Assembly (NCBI GenBank): GCA_965199555.1
Contig: CBDASJ010000008.1
Span: 62,001 to 126,000 of the forward strand
Direction of reading: 5' to 3'
Length of the DNA stretch: 64,000 bases
DNA from: LMUY01 sp965199555
GTDB taxonomy: Bacteria > Pseudomonadota > Alphaproteobacteria > Acetobacterales > Acetobacteraceae
This document shows positions 1-9,122 of this stretch, in pieces (positions within the stretch are counted from its first letter, which is position 1; each line of letters begins with the position of its first letter). The position numbers and the translations under genes are program-made. The notes under the pieces were generated by a model. That model searched no databases, was not told where the DNA came from, and saw only the letters and a program-made list of their open reading frames with translations.

Positions 1-2851
1 GAGCCAGCCGGGTGGACTGGTAGCGCACGAGTTCGGCCTGCCGCGCCGCCACCAGCGCCTCGAACGTTGCGGGCGGCACGTCCTCGCCGGCCAGCACCGC
101 GTCCGCCAGCTCCGGCCGACCGTGCAAGATGCGGCCCCAGGTGAAGGCGCGGCGGTTCAGCGCCACCGCGGTGCCGTTCAGCTCGATCGCGCGCAGCAAC
201 GCGTCCTGCCCCACCGGGAGCAACCCGGCCTGCCAGGCCAACCCCATCAGCAGCGTGTTGAGCGCCTGCGCCTGGCCGAACAGCCGTTCCGACAGCGCGG
301 TGGCCCGCAGGTAGCTGCTGGCGTTGCCGCCCACCGCGCGGTCGATCACCCGGCGGTGCAGCCCGGCATCCACCACCAGGTCGCGGTTCCACAGAAAGCC
401 GGTATTCGCCTGCAAGTCGAGGTTGCCGATCACGGCGCCCCCGCGGCGCATCCGTTCCAGCACGCCCTTCTGCGCCCCAACCGCCAGGTCCGCCGCGAGC
501 ATCAGGTCCGCCTCACCGGTGGGGATGCGCACCACGTCCAGCCCGTCCGCGGCGATCTGCACGTGGGAGATCACGGCGCCGTTCTTCTGCGCCAGCCCGG
601 TGAAGTCCAGCGTGCTGACCTGCCGCCCTTCCAGCGACGCCGCCATCGCCACGATCGCGCCGGCCGTCACGATGCCGCCGCCGCCGATGCCGGCGAACAG
701 GCCGCGCCACGGTGTCGCCAGATCGGGCAGCGAGGGCTCGGTCAACCCGGCCGCGAACTCGGCCTCCTGCGCCTGCCAACGGGCGGCGTCATCACGCTTG
801 GGCGCGTCGGTGGCGGAGGTGACGAAGGACGGACAGAACCCCTTCAAGCACGACAGATCCGTGTTGCAGCTCGTGGGGGAGATGCGGCGCTTGCGGCCGT
901 ATTCGGTGTCGATCGGCTCGATGGCGATGCAATGGGATTGCACGGTGCAATCGCCGCAATTCTCGCACACGCGCGGGTTGATCGCGACCTTCACCTCGGC
1001 CGCGGCCATGGTGCCGCGCTTGCGGCGACGCCGCTTTTCCGTCGCGCACACCTGGTCGTAGATGATGACGGACACGCCGGGAAAGGCGGCGAAGTCCGCC
1101 TGCACCTGCGTCAGCGTTTCGCGGCCGTGGCGCTCCACGCCGGCGGGCAGCTCGCTGGCCGGCGGCAAGCGCGCCGGGTCATCGGCGACCAGGGCCATCT
1201 TGGCGACGCCCTCGGCGGCGATCTGCCGGGCGATGTCGATCACGGTGGGGCCGCCCTCGGCAGGCTGGCCGCCCGTCATCGCTACCGCGTCGTTGTACAG
1301 CACCTTGTAGGTGATGCGGCTCTTGGCGGCGACGGCCTGGCGGATGGCCAGCAGCCCGGAGTGCTGGTAGGTGCCGTCACCCATGTTGGCGAAGACGTGC
1401 GGCAGGCTGGTGAACGGTGCCAGGCCGCTCCACGCCACGCCCTCGCCGCCCATCACGCTGAACGGCCCGGTGCCCGGCGTGTTCTGCATCGCCATCACGT
1501 GGCAGCCGATGCCCGCCATCGCGAAGGAGCCGTCCGGCAGCCGGGTGGAGGTGTTGTGCGGGCAGCCGGCGCAGAAGGTCGGGGCACGCGCCAGCAAGCC
1601 GGCCGGCCGCTCCGGCGCCTCCGCCGCGTCGGGCACGGCGGCCGCGATGCCGAACTGCGGCAGCACGCGGCCCAGCGCCTGCGCCAACAGCTCGGGCGAC
1701 AGTTCCAGCACGGCGGGCAGCAGCGGCGCGTCATCCAGCCCGGTCTTGCCCAGGATGACTGGGCGCTGGTCCGCCGGCAGGTTGTATAGCGCCGAGCGGA
1801 TCTGTGCCTCGACGAAGGAGCGCTTTTCTTCCACTACCAGCAGCGCCCGGCGGCCGCGGGCGAATTGCTTCAGCCCCTCGGTTTCCAGCGGCCAGGTCAT
1901 GCCGACCTTGTAGATGGCGAAGCCGGGATGGCGGGACAGCCCCATCGCCGCCAAGGCATGCAGCACGTCCTGGTGCGCCTTGCCCACGGTGACGATGCCG
2001 ACCGGGGCCTCCGCCGTGCCCTGCGTCACGCGGTCCAGGCCGTTGGCGCGCCACCAGGCCCGCGCGGCGGGAAGTCGCTCGTCCAGGATGCGGCCTTCGA
2101 ACACGAAGCGCTCGGCCGGCCATTGCAGCTTGGTGTCGATGTTGAAGCCATGCGGCGGGACGGCGATGTCGGGCGTCACAAAGCTGCGGGCGGACGGCAC
2201 GATCACCGTGGCCGCCTGCTCCGCCGTTTCGGCGATCGTCTTCATCGACACCCACAAGCCGCAGAACCGCGACAGCGCGATCCCGGCCAGGCCGTAGGCG
2301 ATGATCTCCGACGCGTCCGCCGGTTGCAGCACCGGCATCATCACGGCCTCGAAGATCTGGTCGGTCTGGTGGGCGAAGGTGGAAGAATGCGCGCCGTGGT
2401 CGTCGCCGGCGATGCACAGCACGCCGCCGTTGCGATGGCTGCCAAAGGCATTGGCGACGCGCAGGGCGTCGGCGGAGCGATCCACCCCCGGACCCTTGCC
2501 GTACCACATGCCGAACACGCCCTCGACAGTGGCGCCCGGGTAGAAATCCAGTTGCTGGGTGCCGGACAGCATGGTGACCGCCAGGTCCTCGTTCAGCCCG
2601 GGCTGGAACTTCACGCCATGCGCGTCGAGCAACTTGCCGCGCCGCCACAATTCCTGGTCAAGGCCGCCCAAGGGGGAGCCGCGATAGCCCGACACGAAGC
2701 CGCCGGTGTTGCGCCCGGCCGCGCGGTCCAGCCGCGCCTGTTCCAGCAGGATACGGACCAGCGCTTGTATGCCGGTCAGCAGAACGGGGCTGTCCAGCTC
2801 CGCATAGCGGCTTTCCAGCGTGGTCGGGACGGTGCCGAGACCTACATCCAT
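1..2851 (-). CDS. indolepyruvate ferredoxin oxidoreductase family protein, fused alpha/gamma type (3' end outside window)
   Basis: About 950 residues are visible and the C-terminus lies beyond base 1; fused members of the family run to roughly 1,150 residues. The enzyme oxidatively decarboxylates aryl or branched 2-oxo acids to acyl-CoA with ferredoxin as acceptor, in amino-acid catabolism. The N-terminal pyrimidine-binding transketolase-like part carries GYRGSPLGG near residue 55. A CAGCPHN motif lies near 428 and the thiamine-diphosphate motif GDGTYQHSG near 491. A ferredoxin-like cluster Cys629-x2-Cys632-x2-Cys635-x4-Cys640 follows, and a gamma-like domain (GLFAGIGGGGI) begins near 700. 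The start at 2851 is followed directly by conserved sequence. It is transcribed divergently from an Lrp/AsnC regulator, which suggests control by amino acids. Family assignment is firm; the exact substrate is inferred. Confidence 0.93.
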   Translation of the reverse strand, partial: MDVGLGTVPTTLESRYAELDSPVLLTGIQALVRILLEQARLDRAAGRNTGGFVSGYRGSPLGGLDQELWRRGKLLDAHGVKFQPGLNEDLAVTMLSGTQQLDFYPGATVEGVFGMWYGKGPGVDRSADALRVANAFGSHRNGGVLCIAGDDHGAHSSTFAHQTDQIFEAVMMPVLQPADASEIIAYGLAGIALSRFCGLWVSMKTIAETAEQAATVIVPSARSFVTPDIAVPPHGFNIDTKLQWPAERFVFEGRILDERLPAARAWWRANGLDRVTQGTAEAPVGIVTVGKAHQDVLHALAAMGLSRHPGFAIYKVGMTWPLETEGLKQFARGRRALLVVEEKRSFVEAQIRSALYNLPADQRPVILGKTGLDDAPLLPAVLELSPELLAQALGRVLPQFGIAAAVPDAAEAPERPAGLLARAPTFCAGCPHNTSTRLPDGSFAMAGIGCHVMAMQNTPGTGPFSVMGGEGVAWSGLAPFTSLPHVFANMGDGTYQHSGLLAIRQAVAAKSRITYKVLYNDAVAMTGGQPAEGGPTVIDIARQIAAEGVAKMALVADDPARLPPASELPAGVERHGRETLTQVQADFAAFPGVSVIIYDQVCATEKRRRRKRGTMAAAEVKVAINPRVCENCGDCTVQSHCIAIEPIDTEYGRKRRISPTSCNTDLSCLKGFCPSFVTSATDAPKRDDAARWQAQEAEFAAGLTEPSLPDLATPWRGLFAGIGGGGIVTAGAIVAMAASLEGRQVSTLDFTGLAQKNGAVISHVQIAADGLDVVRIPTGEADLMLAADLAVGAQKGVLERMRRGGAVIGNLDLQANTGFLWNRDLVVDAGLHRRVIDRAVGGNASSYLRATALSERLFGQAQALNTLLMGLAWQAGLLPVGQDALLRAIELNGTAVALNRRAFTWGRILHGRPELADAVLAGEDVPPATFEALVAARQAELVRYQSTRLA

Positions 2852-2939
2852 GTTCGTTCTCCCCGCAGCCAATGTGGGCAGACCGTAGCGTGAAAGTAGG
2901 TGGTGGTTGCTGTCGTATTTCAGCCCGCCGCCGGCTAGA

Positions 2940-2958
2940 ATTGGCAGGTTCTGCCAAT
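2940..2958. promoter_or_regulatory. perfect 8-bp inverted repeat, likely Lrp/AsnC operator
   Basis: Arms ATTGGCAG and CTGCCAAT are separated by GTT in the 135-bp gap between the divergent oxidoreductase and the Lrp-type regulator. The site ends 28 bases before the regulator start codon, a position suited to autoregulation and control of the divergent gene. Binding by the neighbouring regulator is inferred from position and symmetry. Confidence 0.6.
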
Positions 2959-2986
2959 GGTGCGCTGCGGAATAGGAGATTTGCCC

Positions 2987-3463
2987 ATGCGACTGGACCG
3001 CATTGACCTGTCCATCCTGGACCACCTGCAACGCGACGGCCGCGCCACCACCGGCGAACTCAGCGAGTCAGCGGGCCTTTCGCCCTCGCCCTGCCACCGT
3101 CGGCAAAAGCTACTGGAGGAGGACGGCGTCATCACCGGGTACGTGGCGCTGCTGGACCAGGATCGCGTGGGCTTGCCGATCACCGTCATGGTGTCGGTCG
3201 AACTGGTCGGCCAAACGCAGGAGATGTTGGAAGCCTTCGAAGCCGCGGTCGCCGACCTGCCGGAGGTCATGGAGTGCATGTTGATGACCGGCGCCAGCGA
3301 CTACCTGTTGCGCGTGGTGGCGGCCGACATGGGCTCCTACGAGGAGTTCCTGCGCAGCCGCCTGACCCGGATTGCCGCCGTGCGCGGCGTCCGCTCCGCC
3401 TTTGCGCTGAAACGGGTGATGTACCGGACGAACCTACCCCTGCGGCGGCCCGCCCGGCGCTAG
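2987..3463 (+). CDS. Lrp/AsnC family transcriptional regulator
   Basis: A 158-residue protein of normal family length. The N-terminal helix-turn-helix (LDRIDLSILDHLQRDGR... ending in SPCHRR) occupies about residues 1-50, and a C-terminal ligand-binding RAM/AsnC domain with an LMTGASDYLLRV stretch follows. I chose ATG 2987 rather than the in-frame ATG at 2957, because AGGAG (2974-2978) sits 8 bases upstream and conserved sequence begins here. It faces the 2-oxo-acid oxidoreductase across a perfect inverted repeat, so it is probably that enzyme's amino-acid-responsive regulator. It ends three bases from the convergent creatininase gene. Confidence 0.93.
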   Translation: MRLDRIDLSILDHLQRDGRATTGELSESAGLSPSPCHRRQKLLEEDGVITGYVALLDQDRVGLPITVMVSVELVGQTQEMLEAFEAAVADLPEVMECMLMTGASDYLLRVVAADMGSYEEFLRSRLTRIAAVRGVRSAFALKRVMYRTNLPLRRPARR

Positions 3464-3466
3464 GCG

Positions 3467-4294
3467 TCAGCCGTCCGCGTGACCGGCCGTGTTGCCTTGG
3501 CCGCGGCCGGACGACCACACCGGGTCCGGCGCACGCCACAGGCCCTTGTCCAGCATGGCCTTTGCCAACGCCTCCGCCTGCACGTCCAGGAACCGTTCGC
3601 CCTTGGCCGCGGTCGCCGGGCGCGGGTCGCCGCGCACGCCCGTCACCGGCGCGCGCTCGGAGAAGCTCCAGAAGCGGCTGAACCCGTCGTAGCTCGGTGT
3701 CGGTTCCGGCCGCTGCCGCACGGCCTGGTCGAACATGTCGATCCGCACCAGTTCGGGCGCCACCGCCAGCATGACGGAGGTCTCGCCCTCGCAGGCATGC
3801 GCCGGGGTTTCCGCTGTTTCCGCGATGTCGCCGATCTTGTCGCGCGTCAGGTACCAGGGCGTGGTGGCGATCACCGGCAGGCCGAACTCATGCGCCAGCT
3901 CGCGCGCTGCCACGGCCAGCGGTTCGACGTTGCCGCCATGGCCGTTCACGATCAGCAGCCGGGCGAACCCGACTGCCCGCAGCGACCGCACCACCCCGCG
4001 CAGCACGCCCTGCAACTCGCTGAAATTCAGGCTGATCGTGCCGCCGAACGGCAAATGGTGCTCGCTCATCCCGGTCCAAAGCCCCGGCAGCACCAGCACC
4101 GGGATCTCCCCCGACACCAGCCGCGCAGCCCGGATGGCGGCGGCGCTGGCGCTGGCCGTGTCGGTGATGACGGGAAGATGTGGGCCGTGCTGCTCCAGCG
4201 AGCCGATCGGCAACACCGCCAGCGCGCCGGGTTGCGCCGCCACGGCACGGATTTCCGGCCCGGTCAGCTTTGCCCATTCCACCTGATCCACCAT
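3467..4294 (-). CDS. creatininase family protein (metal-dependent amidohydrolase)
   Basis: The 275-residue protein shows the creatininase-fold metal and active-site motifs: LPIGSLEQHGPHLP near residue 35, a following Asp in TDTASA, MSEHHLPFGGTISL near 80, NGHGGN near 115, and a Glu in ACEGETSVM near 168. Family members hydrolyse creatinine, N-formylated amines or similar cyclic or linear amides; here the substrate is unknown. I place the start at 4294, preceded on the coding strand by GGGGGCGAG. An upstream in-frame ATG (4324) would add ten poorly conserved residues. The 51-base gap to the efflux gene upstream on the same strand would allow cotranscription. Confidence 0.88.
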   Translation of the reverse strand: MVDQVEWAKLTGPEIRAVAAQPGALAVLPIGSLEQHGPHLPVITDTASASAAAIRAARLVSGEIPVLVLPGLWTGMSEHHLPFGGTISLNFSELQGVLRGVVRSLRAVGFARLLIVNGHGGNVEPLAVAARELAHEFGLPVIATTPWYLTRDKIGDIAETAETPAHACEGETSVMLAVAPELVRIDMFDQAVRQRPEPTPSYDGFSRFWSFSERAPVTGVRGDPRPATAAKGERFLDVQAEALAKAMLDKGLWRAPDPVWSSGRGQGNTAGHADG

Positions 4295-4345
4295 GCTCGC
4301 CCCCGCTGTGTGACGATGCTTCATCCAGCGGAACGAAGCCTGTGT

Positions 4346-5941
4346 CTAGAACAGCTTCGGCGCCCGCTCCGCCGGGCTGCCGCGCGGGAAGCTGCTTTCC
4401 CAGCCGCCGCCCAGCGCCTTGTAGAGCTGCACCAGGTTGGTCGACACCGTGGTCGTGCTGTCGGCGTATTGCTGCTGCGATTGGAACAGCGTCCGCTGCG
4501 CCGTCAGCACGTCCAGGAAGGTGCCGAGGCCCTGCGTGTATTGCTGCCGGGCCAACTCTAGCGCGTGCCGGCTTTGGTCCACCGCGCGGGCGAGTTGCTC
4601 GCGGCGAAGCTGCTCGGCGGAGTAGTTGGTCAGCGCGTTGTCGACGTCGTGGAACGCTTGCAGCACCACCTGCTGGTATTGCACCGCCGCCTCCTGCTGC
4701 TGCGCCTTGCGCAGGTCCAGCGTATATTTCAGCCGGCCGCCTTCGAAGATCGGGATGCTGATGGACGGGCCACCGGAATATTGCAGGGCGCCGAACGCGC
4801 CGAAATTGCCTAGATCCTTCAACTGGGTCGCCTGCACGCCGATGCTGCCGGACAAGGTGACCTTGGGGAAGAAATCCGCCTCCGCCGCGCCGATATCGGC
4901 CGTGGCCGCATGCAACTGCGCTTCCGCCCGGCGGATGTCCGGGCGCCGTTGCGCGAGTTCGGATGGCAGGCCGACCGGCACGGCTGGCGGCACCGGCGGC
5001 ACCGGCTGCGGCGTTACCAGCTTCGCCGTCAGCGAGCCCGGCGTTTGCCCCAGCAGCAGGCTGATGGCGTTCAGCGTCGTCGCGGCCTGCGCACGCAACT
5101 GCGGGATCTGCGCCGAGGTGATGTTGACCTGGGCCGCGGCGTTGGCGACGTCCAGCCCGGTGGTCAGCCCGCCGCGTTGCCGCTCCTGCGTCAAGCGCAG
5201 GCTTTGCTGGTCGCTGGCCAGCGTGTCCAAGGCGATCTGCAGATCCCGCTGCTGCCCGCGATATTGCAGGTAATCCCGCGCGACCTCCGCCAGCACGGTC
5301 ACCATCGAGTCGCGCCGCGCCTCGGCGGAGGCGTTGATGCTGGCATCCGCCGCCTCCACCTGCCGGCGCACCCGCCCCCAGAAGTCGATCTCCCAAGTGG
5401 AATCGAAGCCGGTCTGGAACAGGTTGAAGCTGCCGACATGGGTGCCCGGGCCGCCGGTCGCCTGCGACGACAGGCCGGTGGGAATGCCACCTTGCCTGCC
5501 GGTGGTGCCGTTCGCCGCGGTGCCCAGGCTGCTGTTGCTGGCGCCGGTGCTGCCGCCACCACCCAAAAGGCCGACCACGCCGCGGTCGCTGACTTTCTCG
5601 CGGTCGTACGAGGCGTTGCCGTTCACCTGCGGGAACTCGTCCGCCGCGGTGACGCCGCGTTGCAGCCGGCTTTCCTGCAACCGCACCGTAGCGAGCCGGA
5701 CATCTAGGTTGGAGAACGCCACCTGCTGCTCAAGCTCGGTCAGGATGGGGTCGTTGAACGCCTGCCACCAGGCGGGGTCGAGCGGCTCCATCACCACCTG
5801 GCTCGGCGTGGGGGGCGGTGCGGCCGGGCGGCTGGCGAACCAGCTCGTCGGTGCCCACAGGCTCGGCTCCTGGAAATTGGGGCCGACCGTGCACGCCTGC
5901 ACACCGAGTGTTGCGAGGAGGGCGAACAAGCGAGGCTTCAC
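4346..5941 (-). CDS. NodT-family outer-membrane efflux lipoprotein (TolC-like)
   Basis: A 531-residue outer-membrane factor of tripartite efflux pumps. A short signal peptide ends in a lipobox-like VQAC (Cys17), predicting lipidation. The TVGPNFQEP start, AWWQAFNDP-type motif near residue 57 and two long repeated coiled-coil/beta-barrel halves (the second with the FPKVTLSGS and GGRLKYTLD motifs) are typical of the family. A Gly/Ser-rich low-complexity insertion sits around residues 125-165. No inner-membrane pump or membrane-fusion gene is adjacent, so its partner must be encoded elsewhere. It is divergent from a TetR repressor across a clear operator, which predicts inducible expression. Confidence 0.92.
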   Translation of the reverse strand: MKPRLFALLATLGVQACTVGPNFQEPSLWAPTSWFASRPAAPPPTPSQVVMEPLDPAWWQAFNDPILTELEQQVAFSNLDVRLATVRLQESRLQRGVTAADEFPQVNGNASYDREKVSDRGVVGLLGGGGSTGASNSSLGTAANGTTGRQGGIPTGLSSQATGGPGTHVGSFNLFQTGFDSTWEIDFWGRVRRQVEAADASINASAEARRDSMVTVLAEVARDYLQYRGQQRDLQIALDTLASDQQSLRLTQERQRGGLTTGLDVANAAAQVNITSAQIPQLRAQAATTLNAISLLLGQTPGSLTAKLVTPQPVPPVPPAVPVGLPSELAQRRPDIRRAEAQLHAATADIGAAEADFFPKVTLSGSIGVQATQLKDLGNFGAFGALQYSGGPSISIPIFEGGRLKYTLDLRKAQQQEAAVQYQQVVLQAFHDVDNALTNYSAEQLRREQLARAVDQSRHALELARQQYTQGLGTFLDVLTAQRTLFQSQQQYADSTTTVSTNLVQLYKALGGGWESSFPRGSPAERAPKLF

Positions 5942-5989
5942 CAGCGACCACTCACCTTAAAGCGCGGCCATGGAGCAGGCAGCGCGAAG

Positions 5990-6008
5990 TGACCGATCGG
6001 TTCGGTCA
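5990..6008. promoter_or_regulatory. TetR-type operator
   Basis: Perfect 7-bp inverted repeat TGACCGA-N5-TCGGTCA in the 132-bp gap between the efflux lipoprotein and the TetR gene. It contains an inner 10-bp palindrome, ACCGATCGGT. A -35-like TTGACA follows at 6013-6018, reading toward the regulator. Layout and symmetry match operators of AcrR/TetR-type efflux repressors; binding is inferred. Confidence 0.65.
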
Positions 6009-6073
6009 GTCTTTGACAACAACCCCGCTTCCAGCCGAAGGTCAACCCGCAGGCGGGGGCAAACGGTCGATCG

Positions 6074-6691
6074 ATGTCGGGGCAGGACGTCCTTTCGCCG
6101 GAAAAGCATCGGCAGATCCTGCGCGGCGCGGCGACGATCTTTTCGCAGGATGGCTACGAAGGCGCCAGCATGTCGCGCATCGCCGCCTGCGCCGGCGTGT
6201 CCAAGGGGACGCTGTACAACTACTTCGTCGGCAAGGCGGAGCTGTTTTCCGCCTGGGTCGCCAGCGAGTGCGAGGCGAACCTGTCCCACCTGTTCGAAAC
6301 GGTAGACCCGGACGGCCAGGTGGAAACCGGCCTGCTGCTGTTGGGCCACCGCATGCTGCGGATGATGATGTCGCCGGCGGGCCTCACGATCTACCGCATG
6401 ACGGTGGCGGAAGCATCGAAGTTCCCGGTGCTGGCGCGCGCCTTCTACGACGCCGGGCCGGCCAAGGCGATCGTGATCACCTCGGCCTGGCTGGAATGCC
6501 AGGTGACGGCGGGGCGACTGGCCGTGTCGGACACGGCCTTCGCCGCGGAGCAGTTCTTCGCCCTGTGCCAGACCCGCATCGGCATGTTGCGCCGGCTGGG
6601 ATTGCTGGCGGACGTCGATGAGGCGATGCTGACCCAGGTGGTGGACGGTGCCGTCGCCATGTTCCTCAACACCTATGGAGTGCAGGGATGA
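6074..6691 (+). CDS. TetR/AcrR family transcriptional regulator
   Basis: The 205-residue protein has a TetR DNA-binding domain at about residues 12-58 (GYEGASMSRIAACAGVSKGT followed by LYNYFVGK) and a divergent C-terminal ligand-binding domain resembling the AefR-like C-terminal type. It probably represses the divergent outer-membrane efflux gene and itself through the inverted repeat 66 bases upstream. The last codons overlap the next gene in an ATGA arrangement, so the M20 peptidase is likely cotranslated and under the same control. Confidence 0.92.
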   Translation: MSGQDVLSPEKHRQILRGAATIFSQDGYEGASMSRIAACAGVSKGTLYNYFVGKAELFSAWVASECEANLSHLFETVDPDGQVETGLLLLGHRMLRMMMSPAGLTIYRMTVAEASKFPVLARAFYDAGPAKAIVITSAWLECQVTAGRLAVSDTAFAAEQFFALCQTRIGMLRRLGLLADVDEAMLTQVVDGAVAMFLNTYGVQG

Positions 6692-8076
6692 CTGCAGCGC
6701 TGGACAGCGTGCTTCACCACATCGAGGCCGGGCTGGACGGCACGCGCAACCGCTGGTTCGACCTGCTGCGCATCCCGAGCGTGAGCGCGCAGCCGGCCCA
6801 TGGCGCGGACTGCGCCGCCGCAGCGGAATGGCTGCGCGCCAACCTGGCCGCGATCGGGTTCCAGGCGAAGGTGCTGCCCACTGCCGGGCACCCCGTGGTG
6901 CTGGCGCACCACCCCGGCACGCAGCCGGGCCCCCGCCTGTTGTATTACGGGCATTACGACGTGCAGCCGGCCGAACCGCTCGAGCTATGGACCAGCCCGC
7001 CCTTCGAGCCGGTGCTGAGCGAAGGGCCGCGCGGCCCGCGGGTGTCGGCCCGCGGTGCGGTGGACGACAAGGGCCAGGTCATGATGTGGCTGGAAGCCTT
7101 GCGCGGCTGGCATGAGGCCGCCGGCGGGCCGCCCTGCCCCGTGACGGTGCTGATCGAAGGCGAGGAGGAAGTCGGCAGCGTCAACCTGGAACCGTTCCTG
7201 GCCGAGCAGCGGCAGGCCTTGGCAGCCGACATCGCCATCATCAGCGACACCAACATGTGGGACGTCGACACCCCCGCCGTCACCACGCGGCTGCGCGGCA
7301 TGGTGTATACCGAACTCACCCTGCACGCGGCTGAGCGCGACCTGCATTCCGGCCTGTTCGGCGGCTCCGCGCTGAACCCGATCAACGCGCTGACGCGCAT
7401 CCTGGGCGACCTGCACGATGCCGACGGGCGCATCCAACTGCCCGGCTTCTACGACGGCATCGCCGAAACCTCGGCCGAGCAGGCGGCGGAATGGCAGGCG
7501 CTCGGCTTCGACGAGGCGGCGTTGCTCGGCGAGATCGGCCTGTCCGTGCCGGTGGGCGAGCGAGGACGCGCGCCGCTGGAGCGGATGTGGGCGCGGCCGA
7601 CCGCCGACATCAACGGGATCTGGGGCGGCTACACCGGCGCCGGCAGCAAGACGGTGATCGCGGCGCAGGCTTCGGCCAAGGTGTCGTTCCGCCTGGTGCC
7701 CGGCCAGGATCCGGACGCGGTGTTCGCGGCCTTCAAGCGGTTCGTGGCGGAGCGTACGCCGGCCGACGCCCGCGTCAGCTTCGAGCTGTTTTCCACCGCG
7801 CCGGGCATCGAGATCCCGACCAACAGCCGTTGGGTCCGCGCCGCCCAGGATGCCCTGGCGGACGAATATGGCCGCCCGGCCGTGTTGATGGGCAGCGGCG
7901 GGTCGATCCCCGTGGTGGAAAGCATGCGCCGGCTGCTCGGCATCGACTCGCTGGTGGTTGGGTTCGGCCTCGCGGACGACCAAGTCCACAGCCCCAACGA
8001 GAAATTCGAATGGCGGTGCTTCCACCACGGCCTGCGTAGCCACGCGCGATTGCTGGCCAAGCTGGCGGCCCCGTAG
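6688..8076 (+). CDS. M20 family metallopeptidase (dipeptidase/acylase-like)
   Basis: A cytoplasmic di-zinc peptidase of 462 residues, the usual length for ArgE/DapE/carnosinase-type dipeptidases. Metal ligands are visible as His in YGHYDVQP, Asp in GAVDDKGQ, the Glu pair in IEGEEEVGS, Asp in ISDTN and His in DDQVHSPNE near the C-terminus. An internal dimerisation (lid) domain lies between. The start codon overlaps the TetR stop (ATGA), suggesting translational coupling. The substrate is not decided by sequence; dipeptides or N-acyl amino acids are the family norm. Confidence 0.9.
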   Translation: MTAALDSVLHHIEAGLDGTRNRWFDLLRIPSVSAQPAHGADCAAAAEWLRANLAAIGFQAKVLPTAGHPVVLAHHPGTQPGPRLLYYGHYDVQPAEPLELWTSPPFEPVLSEGPRGPRVSARGAVDDKGQVMMWLEALRGWHEAAGGPPCPVTVLIEGEEEVGSVNLEPFLAEQRQALAADIAIISDTNMWDVDTPAVTTRLRGMVYTELTLHAAERDLHSGLFGGSALNPINALTRILGDLHDADGRIQLPGFYDGIAETSAEQAAEWQALGFDEAALLGEIGLSVPVGERGRAPLERMWARPTADINGIWGGYTGAGSKTVIAAQASAKVSFRLVPGQDPDAVFAAFKRFVAERTPADARVSFELFSTAPGIEIPTNSRWVRAAQDALADEYGRPAVLMGSGGSIPVVESMRRLLGIDSLVVGFGLADDQVHSPNEKFEWRCFHHGLRSHARLLAKLAAP

Positions 8077-8137
8077 CCCCTTCTGGCCAACGGCAGCGGT
8101 CTGCGGTAGCCGGGACCGACCAGCGACAAGGACCTCC

Positions 8138-9121
8138 ATGCCCACAGCACTCGTTACCGGCGTCACCGGGCAAGATGGCGCCTATCTGTCCCAGTTGTTG
8201 CTTGGAAAGGGCTACAAGGTAGTCGGCCTTATGCGCCGCTCCGCCTCGTCGGACGTGATTGGGGAGCGCTTGCGCTGGCTCGGCATCCTCAAGGACGTGG
8301 AGTTGGTCGACGGTAACCTAACGGATTTGTCCAGCTTGATACGCGTGCTGAGCGTCTTTAAGCCGGACGAGGTGTACAACCTTGCCGCCCAGTCCTTCGT
8401 CGCGGCGTCGTGGCAGCAACCGCTGTTGACGGGTAACGTGACCGGGATTGGCGCCGCCAACATGTTGGAGGCGGTTCGAATGATCAAGCCGGACGCCCGC
8501 TTCTACCAGGCCAGTTCGTCGGAAATGTATGGCCTCATCCAAGAGCCGAAGCAGAGCGAGAAAACGCCCTTCTACCCTCGCTCGCCTTACGCAGCGGCGA
8601 AGCTTTACGCGCATTGGATGACGGTCAACTACCGCGAAAGCTTCGGGCTGCACGCCAGCAGCGGCATCCTGTTCAACCATGAAAGCCCGTTGCGCGGCAT
8701 CGAATTCGTCACCCGCAAGGTCACCGACGGGGTTGCCCGCATCAAGCTGGGCCTAGCCAGGGATCTGCCGCTCGGCAACCTGGACGCCACGCGCGATTGG
8801 GGCCACGCGCGGGACTACGTCAAGGCCATGCATCTGATGCTGCAGCAGGACGTGGCGGACGACTACGTCATCGCAACCGGCCGCACGACCTCGATCCGCG
8901 ATTTGTGCACCATCGCGTTCGGCTATGTCGGGCTGACGCCGGAGGATCACGTTACCACCCGCTCCGACCTGATCCGCCCGGCGGAGGTGGATGTCCTGCT
9001 CGGCGACTCCAGCAAAGCGCAGGCCAAGCTCGGCTGGTCGCCGGAAACGTCGTTGGAGGCCATGGTGGCGGAAATGGTGGACGCGGACCTCGCCAGGCAC
9101 CGCGCCCGCATGGCTGCCTAA
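8138..9121 (+). CDS. gmd: GDP-mannose 4,6-dehydratase
   Basis: The 327-residue short-chain dehydrogenase/reductase converts GDP-mannose to GDP-4-keto-6-deoxymannose. The NADP-binding motif TGVTGQDG lies at residues 7-14, the MRRSAS nucleotide-recognition stretch follows, SSSEMYG carries the catalytic Ser/Glu region, and YAAAK is the YxxxK catalytic pair. FNHESPLRG and RDWGHARDYVKAM are highly conserved in this enzyme. ATG 8138 is preceded by AAGGAC and begins at the first beta strand; the frame continues upstream into the M20 gene but that part is not conserved. It is followed after one base by rmd, giving a GDP-rhamnose-type pathway for envelope polysaccharide. Confidence 0.95.
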   Translation: MPTALVTGVTGQDGAYLSQLLLGKGYKVVGLMRRSASSDVIGERLRWLGILKDVELVDGNLTDLSSLIRVLSVFKPDEVYNLAAQSFVAASWQQPLLTGNVTGIGAANMLEAVRMIKPDARFYQASSSEMYGLIQEPKQSEKTPFYPRSPYAAAKLYAHWMTVNYRESFGLHASSGILFNHESPLRGIEFVTRKVTDGVARIKLGLARDLPLGNLDATRDWGHARDYVKAMHLMLQQDVADDYVIATGRTTSIRDLCTIAFGYVGLTPEDHVTTRSDLIRPAEVDVLLGDSSKAQAKLGWSPETSLEAMVAEMVDADLARHRARMAA

Positions 9122-9122
9122 C

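Noticed and set aside
122..1789. 555-codon open frame on the plus strand
   Set aside because: It is antisense to the conserved oxidoreductase, and its product is Arg/His/Gln-rich with no motif; this is a frame effect of high G+C.
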